Under the pieces are notes generated by a model. It ran no database searches. It was not told where the DNA came from and was given only the letters and a program-made list of their open reading frames with translations. Shown here piece by piece: positions 34,736-43,769 of a stretch of 64,000 bases of DNA. The stretch comes from CAYQNU01 sp964419055 (lineage in GTDB: Bacteria; Bacteroidota; Bacteroidia; Flavobacteriales_D; Parvicellaceae), in the NCBI GenBank assembly GCA_964419055.1, contig CAYQNU010000011.1, positions 62,001-126,000 on the forward strand, given 5' to 3'. How positions within the stretch are numbered: the stretch's first letter is position 1; every line of letters starts with the position of its first letter. Position numbers and translations under genes: made by a program.

Positions 34736-37255
34736 ATGGAAACTATTAATCATCACAAAATAACTGAAATAATTGAAGAAATTAGGCATTTTCTTCCGGC
34801 TCAATCTCCTCTCAAAGATTTCGTTCATCATAATACGTTACATGCGTTTCAAAAAGAAGAATTTTTTGATTCCATGGCATTTTCACGTCAACAATTTGGG
34901 TATGCTTCGTTAATGGCCTTGTCAAAATTTAGAGAAAAATACCATAATAAAGCCATTTCTGAAGAAGAGTTGGATCGGATAATAGTAAAAGAAAAAGGTG
35001 AAGCAGCAAGAGAATTATGGAAAAATAAAATGCTTCACGAAACAACCGCCCAACTCATTAATCCAAAAGTGGGTAGACTTAGACAAAATTGGATTAATGC
35101 CATAAAAATTGAAGTAAACGATTACATACATCCTCAGTTATTTCGGTTGTTAAGTAATTATTTAGATCAAGGAATTTCGATTTGGAATTTTCCGATTCAT
35201 CACAAAGGATTTTTGACTTCACTACGTGCATTGGAAAAAAATAGTTTTTCTAGCTTTTTTAAGACCAAAAAAGTTAAAAATTTATTCATCCAAAATAGAT
35301 ACAGTATTGAAAAATTATTGAAATGGTTGGTAGGAGATGAAAAATATTTTGAATCCTATTTGTTTGATCAACAGTTTACTCATCCTGGTTGGTCGGGATT
35401 AGTGACCAATATTGAAAACAATCCATCCAGTTTATTAGATTCAAAACTTATTCGATTAGAGGATTTAATTGTGTTGGAGTTGCTTCTAGAATTGGATTTG
35501 ATGTATTACAAATTTGGAGAAAACTGGAAAACTGTTTCTACTTATGTTCAGGATTCATTTGAACCACTCTTTACTAAAGTTGAAAAGAATGATTATGATG
35601 AAGTTATGAAATTGTGGCAATTAGCATTTGAATGGACCCATTATAACGATGTGTTAAAAGGTATATCTGACAATATTCGATTTCAAAAAACAGTAATACA
35701 GCCCAGCAAAAATTCCTTTCAAGCATTATTTTGTATTGACGATAGAGAATGTTCTCTTAGAAGGTATTTGGAAACGGAAGATGCTAATTGCTTGACTTTT
35801 GGAACACCTGGATTTTTTAACATTGATGCTTATTTTAAACCACAGCACGCCAATTTTGTAACAAAAATTTGTCCTGCCCCGATGAACCCCAACTATATAA
35901 TTGAGGAAGTTGCTGAAAACAAAACAAAGGAGAAAAAAGCATTAAATTTTGAATCCGATTCCCACAAAATAGTTAAAGGTTGGTTGCTCTCTCAAACGTT
36001 AGGTTTTTTATCTGCTATAAAATTAAGTAAGAATATCATCAGTCCGAGCCCAGACACTTCCTTGATGTTTTCAGCAAAAAGTCATATGGTAAATAAGAGT
36101 GCCTTGCATTTTCATCGAATAAACAATGAAAAAGCACACGATGGCTTTCTTTATGGATATTCCATTGATGAAATGGTAGAACGTACCTATAATCTTTTGA
36201 TGAGTATTGGATTAGTCAAAGATTTTGCTCCTTTAGTGTATGTTATTGGACATGGCTCAAGTAGTGTAAACAATCCTTATTTTGCTGCTTACGGTTGTGG
36301 AGCTTGTTCTGGACGACCAGGTTCTGTAAATGCGAGAGTAGTATGTGCTATGGTAAATATGCCTGAAGTAAGAGTGAAATTAGCTGAAAAAGGGATAATA
36401 ATTCCTAATGATGTATATTTTTTACCGGGTTTACACGATACATCGACAGATGAAATTGAATTTTACGATGAAGAGTTGCTGAAAAATCAACAACTAACTA
36501 TGCATGTAAACAATCAAATAACCTTTTCTAAAGCCTTGGATATGAATGCTAAAGAGCGTTCTAGAAGATTTGAATCTATTAACAGCAAATTGCCTGCTCC
36601 GGTTATTCATAAACAAGTAAAAAAACGTATCGCTTCATTATTTGAACCACGACCTGAATTGAATCACGCTACGAATTCATTGTGTATTATAGGAAGAAGG
36701 TCGGTGAATAAAAACCTGTTTTTGGACAGAAGGTCATTTCTCAATTCCTATGATTATTCAATTGATGGAGAAGGGGTTCAATTAAAATCAATTTTAGGTG
36801 CAGCTACTCCCGTTTGTGCTGGAATTAATCTTGAATATTTCTTCTCTGCAACTGACCCCAATAGGTTAGGAGCAGGTTCTAAGCTACCTCAGAATATAAT
36901 TGGTTTGATTGGACTAGCCAATGGTATAGATGGTGATTTGCGACCTGGATTACCTACACAAATGACCGAAGTGCACGATCCTCTTAGGTTATTGATGATT
37001 GTCGAGCATTTTCCTGAAGTTGTTTTAAAGGTTATTCAATCTATGACCGCCACATATGGTTGGTTTGAGAAAAATTGGGTCAATTTAGTTGTTATTCATC
37101 CTGAAACAGATCAATTTTTCAGGTTTCAAAACGGAACCTTTTCACCTGTTGAATTAACGAGTCGAACCACACATTCTGTTTCAAATTTGAATGAATTGGT
37201 TGAAAACGAAACGGAAAATAGCCCAGTATTTATGATTAAAAATAAAGCAATATGA
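34736..37255 (+). CDS. dabA: DabA, carbonic-anhydrase-like subunit of the DAB inorganic-carbon pump (DUF2309/UPF0753)
   Basis: 839 residues from METINHHK (ATG 34736); an in-frame ATG at 34661 overlaps the porin gene and is rejected. DabA is a beta-carbonic-anhydrase-like zinc protein that, with the membrane subunit DabB, is proposed to hydrate CO2 vectorially to bicarbonate using the proton or sodium gradient. The four key residues of the Halothiobacillus enzyme are conserved with the same spacing: Cys333 and Asp335 in ALFCIDDRE, His506 in VIGHGSS, and Cys521 in AAYGCGACSG. Start also fits the family (IRHFLPAQSPLKDFVHHNTL). The stop overlaps the dabB ATG (ATGA). Confidence 0.95.
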   Translation: METINHHKITEIIEEIRHFLPAQSPLKDFVHHNTLHAFQKEEFFDSMAFSRQQFGYASLMALSKFREKYHNKAISEEELDRIIVKEKGEAARELWKNKMLHETTAQLINPKVGRLRQNWINAIKIEVNDYIHPQLFRLLSNYLDQGISIWNFPIHHKGFLTSLRALEKNSFSSFFKTKKVKNLFIQNRYSIEKLLKWLVGDEKYFESYLFDQQFTHPGWSGLVTNIENNPSSLLDSKLIRLEDLIVLELLLELDLMYYKFGENWKTVSTYVQDSFEPLFTKVEKNDYDEVMKLWQLAFEWTHYNDVLKGISDNIRFQKTVIQPSKNSFQALFCIDDRECSLRRYLETEDANCLTFGTPGFFNIDAYFKPQHANFVTKICPAPMNPNYIIEEVAENKTKEKKALNFESDSHKIVKGWLLSQTLGFLSAIKLSKNIISPSPDTSLMFSAKSHMVNKSALHFHRINNEKAHDGFLYGYSIDEMVERTYNLLMSIGLVKDFAPLVYVIGHGSSSVNNPYFAAYGCGACSGRPGSVNARVVCAMVNMPEVRVKLAEKGIIIPNDVYFLPGLHDTSTDEIEFYDEELLKNQQLTMHVNNQITFSKALDMNAKERSRRFESINSKLPAPVIHKQVKKRIASLFEPRPELNHATNSLCIIGRRSVNKNLFLDRRSFLNSYDYSIDGEGVQLKSILGAATPVCAGINLEYFFSATDPNRLGAGSKLPQNIIGLIGLANGIDGDLRPGLPTQMTEVHDPLRLLMIVEHFPEVVLKVIQSMTATYGWFEKNWVNLVVIHPETDQFFRFQNGTFSPVELTSRTTHSVSNLNELVENETENSPVFMIKNKAI

Positions 37256-39117
37256 TTACCTTAATACAACTTATAATACTCATTCCATTAATTGGATTTT
37301 TAATAAGTCTTTTAATTTCCAAAAAAAATGAAAAGGCTTTAGCACGGAATGCCAAATGGATTAGCTTAATACAGTTAGCTTCAATACTGGTCACATTAAT
37401 CATATGGGGGCTAAATGGTTTTGATGCCTTCAACAGTAAGGCTTTAGTCCTTTTTAAAAACGATTCCTATGAATTTTTTATTGATTTTTATTTTGACAAA
37501 ATTACGGCTGTCTATTTAGCTGTTGGTTCGTTGCTTACTTTTTTAATTGTTAGTTTTAGCAAGGTGTATATGCACAGAGAGGAAGGATATAAGCGTTTCT
37601 TTTCTACTATTCTATTGTTTTATGCTGGTTATACCATCACAATTCTATCAGGAAATTTTGAAACATTATTCATTGGGTGGGAAATTTTAGGTGTTTCTTC
37701 TTATTTGTTGATAGCCTTTTACAGAGAGCGGCAATTGCCTTCAAAAAATGCCATAAAAATATTTTCAATTTATAGAATTGGTGATATAGGTCTGATTTTG
37801 GCAATGTGGTTGAGTCATCATCTTTGGCATGCGAATGTGACTTTTGAAACCATTCAAAATGAAGCTCTTGTTCATGAACACATTGTAGAACATCAAATTT
37901 TATCTATTTTAATTGGATTTGCTATACTTCTGTCTGCTTTAGCAAAATCAGCACAATTGCCTTTTTCAAATTGGTTGCCAAGAGCCATGGAAGGACCAAC
38001 ACCTTCAAGTGCCATTTTTTATGGTTCTTTAGCTGTACATATGGGTGCATTTTTGTTGCTTAGAACGTATCCCATTTGGCATGAGCAATGGGTTCTAAAA
38101 GTGGTGATCATCATCATTGGGGCGTTAACTTCCTTGACATCCTCATTAACTGCAAGGGTTCAATCATCCATAAAAAGTCAAATTGCCTATTCATCTGTTG
38201 CACAAATTGGGCTTATATTTATTGAAATTGCGTTGGGACTAGAATGGTTAGCTCTCTTTCATTTTGCAGGTAATGCATTCTTAAGAAGTTACCAATTGCT
38301 CATTTCGCCTTCAATAGTTTCTTATAAGTTAAGAAATCAATTGTACAATTTTAAACCAATTGCGCGCACCATTGAAGATTCGTTTCCTAAAAAAATTGAA
38401 TACACACTGTATATGTTGGCTCAAAAGGAATGGAATTTAGATCGATTAATGAATTTTTTGGCTTGGCATCCCTTGCGAAAATTGGCTATGTTTTTTAGTT
38501 TTTTGAAAACGAATAGTATACTGGTAATTATGTTAGTATTGATTATTACTATAGGCGGACTCATTGAATTTAAAGTGTTGACCTCTCAAAATGCTGGAAT
38601 TTTCCCCGAAGTATTTGCAACTATTGGATTAATCATGGTTATTTCATCATTCTATGAGAAAAATAACCCTATAAAATCTTGGTTTTTAGTTATTTTTAAT
38701 CATTTTTGGATTGCTATGGCAGTATTTATTAATGACGCATTTACACAGTTAGATGTTCTCATTTATTTGAGTGGTGTTGCAGCCATGGGAATTGTAGGTT
38801 TTGGATGCTTGAAATGGTTGTTAATGAAACAACCTAATCTCAATATGATTCATTTTCAAGGCATCTCTCAAAAGTTTCCAAAAGTAGCTTTTGTATTTTT
38901 TGTTGCTAGCATTGGTCTGTTTGGTTTTCCAATAACACCAACTTTTATTGGCGAAGATCTCGTTTTCTCGCACATTCAAGAAGAGCAAATTCTATTAGCT
39001 TTTTTGGCTTCCTTAAGTTTTATCTTAGATGGAATTGCCATTGTAAAGTTATACAGTAAGTTATTTTTTGGTAGCTATCGCGAAAATGACAACTCGATAC
39101 CTTATGAGTTTTCTTAA
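37252..39117 (+). CDS. dabB: DabB, NuoL/MrpA-like membrane subunit of the DAB inorganic-carbon pump
   Basis: 621 residues, some 14-16 transmembrane helices, of the proton-conducting antiporter family (NADH dehydrogenase subunit 5 / MrpA). Core motifs: HREEGYKRFFSTILLFYAGY, ILSGNFETLFIGWEILGVSSYLLIAFY, LSALAKSAQLPFSNWLPRAMEGPTPSSAIFYGSLAVHMGAFLL, with the lysine and glutamate positions used for ion translocation. No other complex I or Mrp genes are nearby, and the direct coupling to dabA (4-base overlap) identifies it as DabB. It should drive DabA with the ion gradient. Convergent with the MOSC gene, 9 bases apart. Confidence 0.93.
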   Translation: MITLIQLIILIPLIGFLISLLISKKNEKALARNAKWISLIQLASILVTLIIWGLNGFDAFNSKALVLFKNDSYEFFIDFYFDKITAVYLAVGSLLTFLIVSFSKVYMHREEGYKRFFSTILLFYAGYTITILSGNFETLFIGWEILGVSSYLLIAFYRERQLPSKNAIKIFSIYRIGDIGLILAMWLSHHLWHANVTFETIQNEALVHEHIVEHQILSILIGFAILLSALAKSAQLPFSNWLPRAMEGPTPSSAIFYGSLAVHMGAFLLLRTYPIWHEQWVLKVVIIIIGALTSLTSSLTARVQSSIKSQIAYSSVAQIGLIFIEIALGLEWLALFHFAGNAFLRSYQLLISPSIVSYKLRNQLYNFKPIARTIEDSFPKKIEYTLYMLAQKEWNLDRLMNFLAWHPLRKLAMFFSFLKTNSILVIMLVLIITIGGLIEFKVLTSQNAGIFPEVFATIGLIMVISSFYEKNNPIKSWFLVIFNHFWIAMAVFINDAFTQLDVLIYLSGVAAMGIVGFGCLKWLLMKQPNLNMIHFQGISQKFPKVAFVFFVASIGLFGFPITPTFIGEDLVFSHIQEEQILLAFLASLSFILDGIAIVKLYSKLFFGSYRENDNSIPYEFS

Positions 39118-39126
39118 TTTAAATAA

Positions 39127-39762
39127 TTATCCAAATCGCTTAATTAAATCTTTGCGGTAACTTTCGGCTAGCTGTGGCGTGTTAATAGCCATCTTGGCTA
39201 GCAATCTATTGGATTTGTTGGCGCCAAACAAACTGTGTACATCAGCTACTGAAACCGTTCCGCAAGGTTGTTGAATGAGTTGCATTTCATCATCCTTGCG
39301 GACATAACCCGGTTGTAAAATCCGAACATAAATGCCTGAATAAGGAGAATTGATAAAGTCTTTGACTATTTTTTGCGTACCAAATCGAATGCCTTGCTTG
39401 AAACATGGTTGGCGGGGTTGTGCAATTTCAATTACCGCTTCTCCAATTTGATAGTGCGCACCAATTTTTATTGTTGATTCATCTAAACCAGATAGGGTAA
39501 TGTTTTCACCCATGGCACCCCAGCTTAAATCTACTTCTGGATATCGTTCTTTCCAATAGGGATAGGCTTCAGCGCTGTATAAATAACATGCTTTGTCAAT
39601 ACCGCCATGATACCTTCTGTCCACAACAGCATCCTTCAATACATCCGTTATATCCAAGTAAATTGGTGTAGAAACTTCTTTTTTGAAAATACCCGTCTCA
39701 ACCGATTTTCCTCTCCAAGAAACCTTTACTTTTTCGCCAATATTTACAGAGATTACTTTCAT
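39127..39762 (-). CDS. MOSC-domain protein (YiiM-like)
   Basis: 211 residues from MKVISVNIGEK (ATG 39760-39762); the upstream extension crosses the promoter box and is rejected. MOSC domain: ETGIFKKEVSTPIYLDITDV, RRYHGGIDKACYLYSAEAYPYW, AMGENITLSG and the conserved cysteine in QPRQPCFKQGIRFG, then a C-terminal YiiM-type tail (YVRKDDEMQLIQQP). MOSC proteins carry sulfur for molybdenum-cofactor enzymes or reduce N-hydroxylated compounds; YiiM belongs to the latter group. No molybdopterin genes in this window. Divergent from the dus gene. Confidence 0.9.
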   Translation of the reverse strand: MKVISVNIGEKVKVSWRGKSVETGIFKKEVSTPIYLDITDVLKDAVVDRRYHGGIDKACYLYSAEAYPYWKERYPEVDLSWGAMGENITLSGLDESTIKIGAHYQIGEAVIEIAQPRQPCFKQGIRFGTQKIVKDFINSPYSGIYVRILQPGYVRKDDEMQLIQQPCGTVSVADVHSLFGANKSNRLLAKMAINTPQLAESYRKDLIKRFG

Positions 39763-39785
39763 TTTTCCTATATTGTTCAACTGCT

Positions 39786-39793
39786 CAAAATTA
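39786..39793 (-). promoter_or_regulatory. -7 box (TAATTTTG) of the MOSC gene
   Basis: Exact match on the minus strand, 23 bases before the ATG. Confidence 0.5.
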
Positions 39794-39857
39794 AATAAAA
39801 AAGTCTTAACGATAGGTGTGAAGCACATATCTTTAATTTGATACGGTTATTTTATCC

Positions 39858-39865
39858 TATCTTTG
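39858..39865 (+). promoter_or_regulatory. -7 box (TATCTTTG) of the dus gene, six bases from its ATG
   Basis: TATCTTTG then TACTCT then ATG. A leaderless mRNA is predicted. The TTG of the box is in frame and can be miscalled as a start. Confidence 0.6.
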
Positions 39866-39871
39866 TACTCT

Positions 39872-40834
39872 ATGCCGCTCATATTGTTATCTTCACCTTT
39901 ACAAGGATTTACGGACTTTCGATTTAGAAATGCTCAACATAAGCATTTTGGCGGCATTGATACCTATTATGCGCCTTATATTAGACTTAACGGAAAACTA
40001 GGAATAAAATCTTCCTACCAAAGGGATTTAGCACCCGAAAATAATAAGGTAAATGAGTTGATACCTCAAGTAATGACCAATGATGCTAACGAATTCTTGT
40101 TTGTAGCTGATTATGTAAAACAATTGGGGTATAAAGAACTCAATTGGAATTTGGGTTGCCCTTATCCAATGGTTACAAAACGTTGTATGGGATCGGGTTT
40201 AATTCAAGATTGGCAACGAATAGATGCACTATTGGAAAAAGTACATCAAGAATCGGATATCATCGTATCTATGAAAATGAGGATGGGGTATGAGGTAAGT
40301 ACCGAAATTTTGGATGTTTTTCCGATTTTGGATAAATATCCCATTAAAAATATTGCCATACACGCGCGCATTGGCAAACAATTGTATAAAGGTGGTGTTG
40401 ATTTGGATGCTTTTGAACGCTGTTTACCAGCTACCCGACACAAAATATATTATAATGGGGATATTACATCGGTAGAAAGTTTTTTGGATAAAGCCCAGCG
40501 TTTCCCAACTATTGACCATTGGATGATTGGGAGAGGATTGATTGCCGATCCTTTTTTGCCTTCAATGATTAAATCAGGAAATCACAACTATCCTACCAAT
40601 AGAATGGAGCAATTTGCTTCCTTTCACGAAACACTTTATCGATCGTATGAAAGCGCTCTCTCAGGCTCGAGTCACGTATTGACAAAAATGGAATCTTTTT
40701 GGGAGTATTTTTCAACGGTTTTCCCAAATCCTCATAAGACCTTTAAGTTGATTAAAAAAGCCAAAAACGCACCTCACTATCATGACGCTGTGAAGAGCAT
40801 TTTTAGTAGTAGTTTCGAAGAGGAAAATGGCTAA
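39872..40834 (+). CDS. tRNA-dihydrouridine synthase
   Basis: 320 residues from the ATG at 39872 (MPLILLSSPLQGFTDFRFR). FMN TIM barrel that reduces uridines in tRNA D-loops. Motifs: the substrate loop SSPLQGFTDFRFRNA, the catalytic cysteine segment ELNWNLGCPYPMVTKRCMGSGLI, the KMRMGYE active-site lysine strand, IAIHARIGKQLYKG, YYNGDITS, and MIGRGLIADPFLP. The C-terminal helical tRNA-binding domain is present. The sequence is nearer the DusC/short bacterial branch than DusB, but I would not assign the paralogue. Confidence 0.92.
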   Translation: MPLILLSSPLQGFTDFRFRNAQHKHFGGIDTYYAPYIRLNGKLGIKSSYQRDLAPENNKVNELIPQVMTNDANEFLFVADYVKQLGYKELNWNLGCPYPMVTKRCMGSGLIQDWQRIDALLEKVHQESDIIVSMKMRMGYEVSTEILDVFPILDKYPIKNIAIHARIGKQLYKGGVDLDAFERCLPATRHKIYYNGDITSVESFLDKAQRFPTIDHWMIGRGLIADPFLPSMIKSGNHNYPTNRMEQFASFHETLYRSYESALSGSSHVLTKMESFWEYFSTVFPNPHKTFKLIKKAKNAPHYHDAVKSIFSSSFEEENG

Positions 40835-40859
40835 TGATTATGAACTTAAAAAAAGTCTT

Positions 40860-42902
40860 TTACTCTTTTAATAGTGCCAATTTTAGTTTATCTGTAAGGG
40901 TAACGTAGCTCTTGGTTTCAACACCTTTTTTGTCTTTAAATGGGAATTTATAACGTGATTTTTTGAAATTAATCAAACTTCGCAAATCACCTTCCGACAA
41001 ACGAATGCCTTCAAAATCAAAAGGTATGACCAATTTACAACCCTCTTTCCAGCGGCTACAACCCCAAGCAGATTTTCCAGATATTAATTCACCCGTTTGA
41101 CACTTCGGACAAATGATGGGTTGTGGTTTGGCAAATTGATGTTTTACTTCATGACATACCTGAGCCACCATAGTAATGAGTTCTTCTTTGAAGGTTTCTA
41201 CAGAATACGTTCCTTTTTCGATGTCTCTTAATTTCTTCTCCCATTGACCGGTCAATTCAGCGGACTTCAATAAATCATTATCGATGAGTGAAATTAAATG
41301 AATACCCAATGGCGTGGCCATAATTCTTTTTTTATCCTTTTTGATATAACCTCTTTTATTTAAGGTTTCTATAATATTGGCGCGTGTAGAAGGTCGACCA
41401 ATGCCGTTTTCTTTCATTAACTCCCTTAAATCATCATCATCAATGGCTTTACCTGCTGTTTCCATAGCACGGAGCAAACTACCTTCATTGTAATATTTAG
41501 GCGGTTTAGTAGATTTTTCTTGCAATTCGGGTAGGTGAGGACCCCGTTCACCTTTTGTGAATATGGGCATAATTTGTTCTTCTTCTTCACCTTCTTCTTT
41601 TGCTTTATTGGCACCGTAATCGGCATAAACCGTTCTCCATCCCATATCCAAAACTTGACGTCCAGAGGCTCTAAATTCCAGGTTGTTTACTTGAGCTTCA
41701 ACAACCGTATTACTTACCTTACAATCGGGGTAAAAGGCGGCAATAAAACGCCTACAAATGGCATCATACACTTTGTTTTCATCAGGAGTGATTCCTGAAG
41801 GTGCTATTCCCGTGGGAATGATAGCGTGGTGATCGGTAACTTTTGTATTATCGAATACTTTTTTTGATTTTTTAATGGGCGCTGTAAGTAATGCTTCCGT
41901 AAAACGTTTATAATAGGTTAGTTTACTCAATATGTCCGCAATTTTAGGATAAATATCGTCCGAAAGATAGGTAGTGTCTACTCTTGGATAAGTGACTAAT
42001 TTTTGTTCATAAAGTTTTTGAACCATATTCAACGTTTCCTCGGCTGAAAATCCAAATCGTTTGTTACATTCTACTTGTAAAGAGGTTAAATCAAAGAGTG
42101 AAGGCGGAATTTCTTTTCCTTCTTTTTGCTCATAATTGACCACTTCCAAGTCTTCTTTTTCTATTTGTTGCATCCATTCAGCACCTTTTTCATTGGTTTC
42201 GATTTTACCCAATGTGCAAGCAAAATAAACCTCCCGATACAAGGTTCTGATTTCCCAAAATTTACTTGAACTGAATGCATCGATTTCTAATTGTCGGTTG
42301 ACAATCATAGCAAGGGTAGGAGTTTGAACACGTCCTATAGAAAAAACTTGACCTTTTTGACCAAATTTTAAGGTATACAATCGTGTTGCATTCATTCCCA
42401 AAAGCCAGTCACCAATGGCCCTGGATGAACCAGCGGCATATAAACGATCATATTTTGAACCTTCTTGTAAATTGGCAAAACCTTCTTTGATGGCTTCTTC
42501 CGTTAACGATGAAATCCAGAGTCTTTTGAGGGGTTTGGTTGATTTGGCTTTGGCCAAAACCCAACGTTGAATCAGTTCTCCTTCTTGGCCCGCATCTCCA
42601 CAATTTATGACCTCTTCGCTTTCATTTATTAAAGTTTCAAGAACTAAAAATTGTTTCTTTACCGATTCTTGTTCCATCACTTTTATTCCAAACTTAGAAG
42701 GCACCATGGGTAAACTGTCTAAGTTCCAAAATTTCCATTTTTCGGTATAATCTTGAGGTTCTTTTAGGGTACATAAATGTCCAAAGGTGTAACTCACATA
42801 GTAGCCGTTACCCTCAAAATAGCCATTTTTTTTTGTTTTTGCACCTAAGACTTCTGCAATATCTTTCGCTACACTCGGTTTCTCTGCAATACACAATTTC
42901 AT
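40860..42902 (-). CDS. topB: DNA topoisomerase III (type IA)
   Basis: 680 residues. Toprim domain at the start (CIAEKPSVAKDIAEVLG, INCGDAGQEGELIQRWV), the topoisomerase IA core with FSIGRVQTPTLAM, the catalytic tyrosine at residue 305 in LVTYPRVDTTYLSDD, DHHAIIPTG, and GIGRPSTRANIIETL. The C-terminus carries one four-cysteine zinc ribbon (CPKCQTGELISGKSAWGCSRWKEGC). It decatenates and relaxes negatively supercoiled DNA, often with RecQ, which is also encoded in this window but not adjacent. Short acidic insertion EEGEEEEQ in the middle. Promoter box at 42910. Confidence 0.95.
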   Translation of the reverse strand: MKLCIAEKPSVAKDIAEVLGAKTKKNGYFEGNGYYVSYTFGHLCTLKEPQDYTEKWKFWNLDSLPMVPSKFGIKVMEQESVKKQFLVLETLINESEEVINCGDAGQEGELIQRWVLAKAKSTKPLKRLWISSLTEEAIKEGFANLQEGSKYDRLYAAGSSRAIGDWLLGMNATRLYTLKFGQKGQVFSIGRVQTPTLAMIVNRQLEIDAFSSSKFWEIRTLYREVYFACTLGKIETNEKGAEWMQQIEKEDLEVVNYEQKEGKEIPPSLFDLTSLQVECNKRFGFSAEETLNMVQKLYEQKLVTYPRVDTTYLSDDIYPKIADILSKLTYYKRFTEALLTAPIKKSKKVFDNTKVTDHHAIIPTGIAPSGITPDENKVYDAICRRFIAAFYPDCKVSNTVVEAQVNNLEFRASGRQVLDMGWRTVYADYGANKAKEEGEEEEQIMPIFTKGERGPHLPELQEKSTKPPKYYNEGSLLRAMETAGKAIDDDDLRELMKENGIGRPSTRANIIETLNKRGYIKKDKKRIMATPLGIHLISLIDNDLLKSAELTGQWEKKLRDIEKGTYSVETFKEELITMVAQVCHEVKHQFAKPQPIICPKCQTGELISGKSAWGCSRWKEGCKLVIPFDFEGIRLSEGDLRSLINFKKSRYKFPFKDKKGVETKSYVTLTDKLKLALLKE

Positions 42903-42909
42903 AGTGCTG

Positions 42910-42917
42910 CAAATTTA
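42910..42917 (-). promoter_or_regulatory. -7 box (TAAATTTG) of topB
   Basis: Exact match on the minus strand followed by CAGCACT and the ATG, so the leader would be 0-3 bases. Confidence 0.55.
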
Positions 42918-42980
42918 AGGCTTAGGTCGCCAAGTTTTTGATAAAGTTTTTGGAATTTATTAACGAAAAATTAAAATGTA

Positions 42981-43742
42981 TTACCTTCCAAAGGTATATC
43001 CAAACGTAAAAACCACACGGTTAAACCATAAATCAAAACCAATGTCACCCAATCCGTTAGGATTGTTATTGCGCATAGTACCTTTGGCATGACTGGTATA
43101 TTGTGAGAGTTCTAAAAAGAATTTAGATTGTGTTTTGGAGGTAAACGAAACACCCAATCCTCCTTCAAGCATTAATCCATCTTCTACAGAATTTACATCA
43201 AAAGTGGTATTGTTTGACGAATAACCAATTTTGCATTTGATATAAGGACGATAAAAGGTGTTAGTTAAGTAATAGGTTCCGTATAGATATACTGGAACAC
43301 TTCTTACGTTACCAAAATGATTGCTATTTGCAGTACTAAAATTGAATGAATTATTGTGAAATCCCAAACCAAATCCTACCGCCCAATTTTTATTAAATAA
43401 ATACTGAGTGGAAATATCAAAACGACCGTGATTACCGGAAAAACCAGTATACATTCCAAATTGTAACCCTCTAATGTAATGGAACTTTGATTTCCCAAAT
43501 AACGTGATATCTTGTGGTAAGTACAATTTTTTAGTTATCATGGGTTCAACAGTCAAGGTATCACCAGTCAAAATACGAATGCGATAGGGTGATGTAGATT
43601 GTACTATTTCTCCAATCAAAACACTTCCGTCAGTTAAATAAACTATTCCGCCATTGGGTACAGAATCTTTGTGATGCTTTTGTGAAATAAGCGACTTATT
43701 AAGGCATAACACAAAAAACAAAAGAAAAAAACGAAAAGTCAT
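42981..43742 (-). CDS. Outer-membrane beta-barrel protein of unknown function
   Basis: 253 residues, signal peptide followed by a short periplasmic-like segment that resembles a LSm-type strand pattern (VYLTDGSVLIGEIVQSTSPYRIRILTGDTLTVEP) and then a porin-like barrel (LQFGMYTGFSGNHGRFDISTQYLF, WAVGFGLGFHNNSF, PVYLYGTYYL, GGLGVSFTS, FFLELSQYTSHA) with a terminal strand ending TFGYTFGR. The TDGSVLIGEI segment plus barrel is common in Bacteroidota proteins of no known function. It lies 27 bases after the LVIVD-repeat lipoprotein gene, so an operon is likely. Confidence 0.65.
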   Translation of the reverse strand: MTFRFFLLFFVLCLNKSLISQKHHKDSVPNGGIVYLTDGSVLIGEIVQSTSPYRIRILTGDTLTVEPMITKKLYLPQDITLFGKSKFHYIRGLQFGMYTGFSGNHGRFDISTQYLFNKNWAVGFGLGFHNNSFNFSTANSNHFGNVRSVPVYLYGTYYLTNTFYRPYIKCKIGYSSNNTTFDVNSVEDGLMLEGGLGVSFTSKTQSKFFLELSQYTSHAKGTMRNNNPNGLGDIGFDLWFNRVVFTFGYTFGR

Positions 43743-43769
43743 AGGTTGTTATTTTCAATAAGGAAGCTA

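Noticed and set aside
37252..39117. Fragment of respiratory complex I or an Mrp antiporter
   Set aside because: No other nuo or mrp genes are adjacent, and the gene overlaps dabA by four bases.
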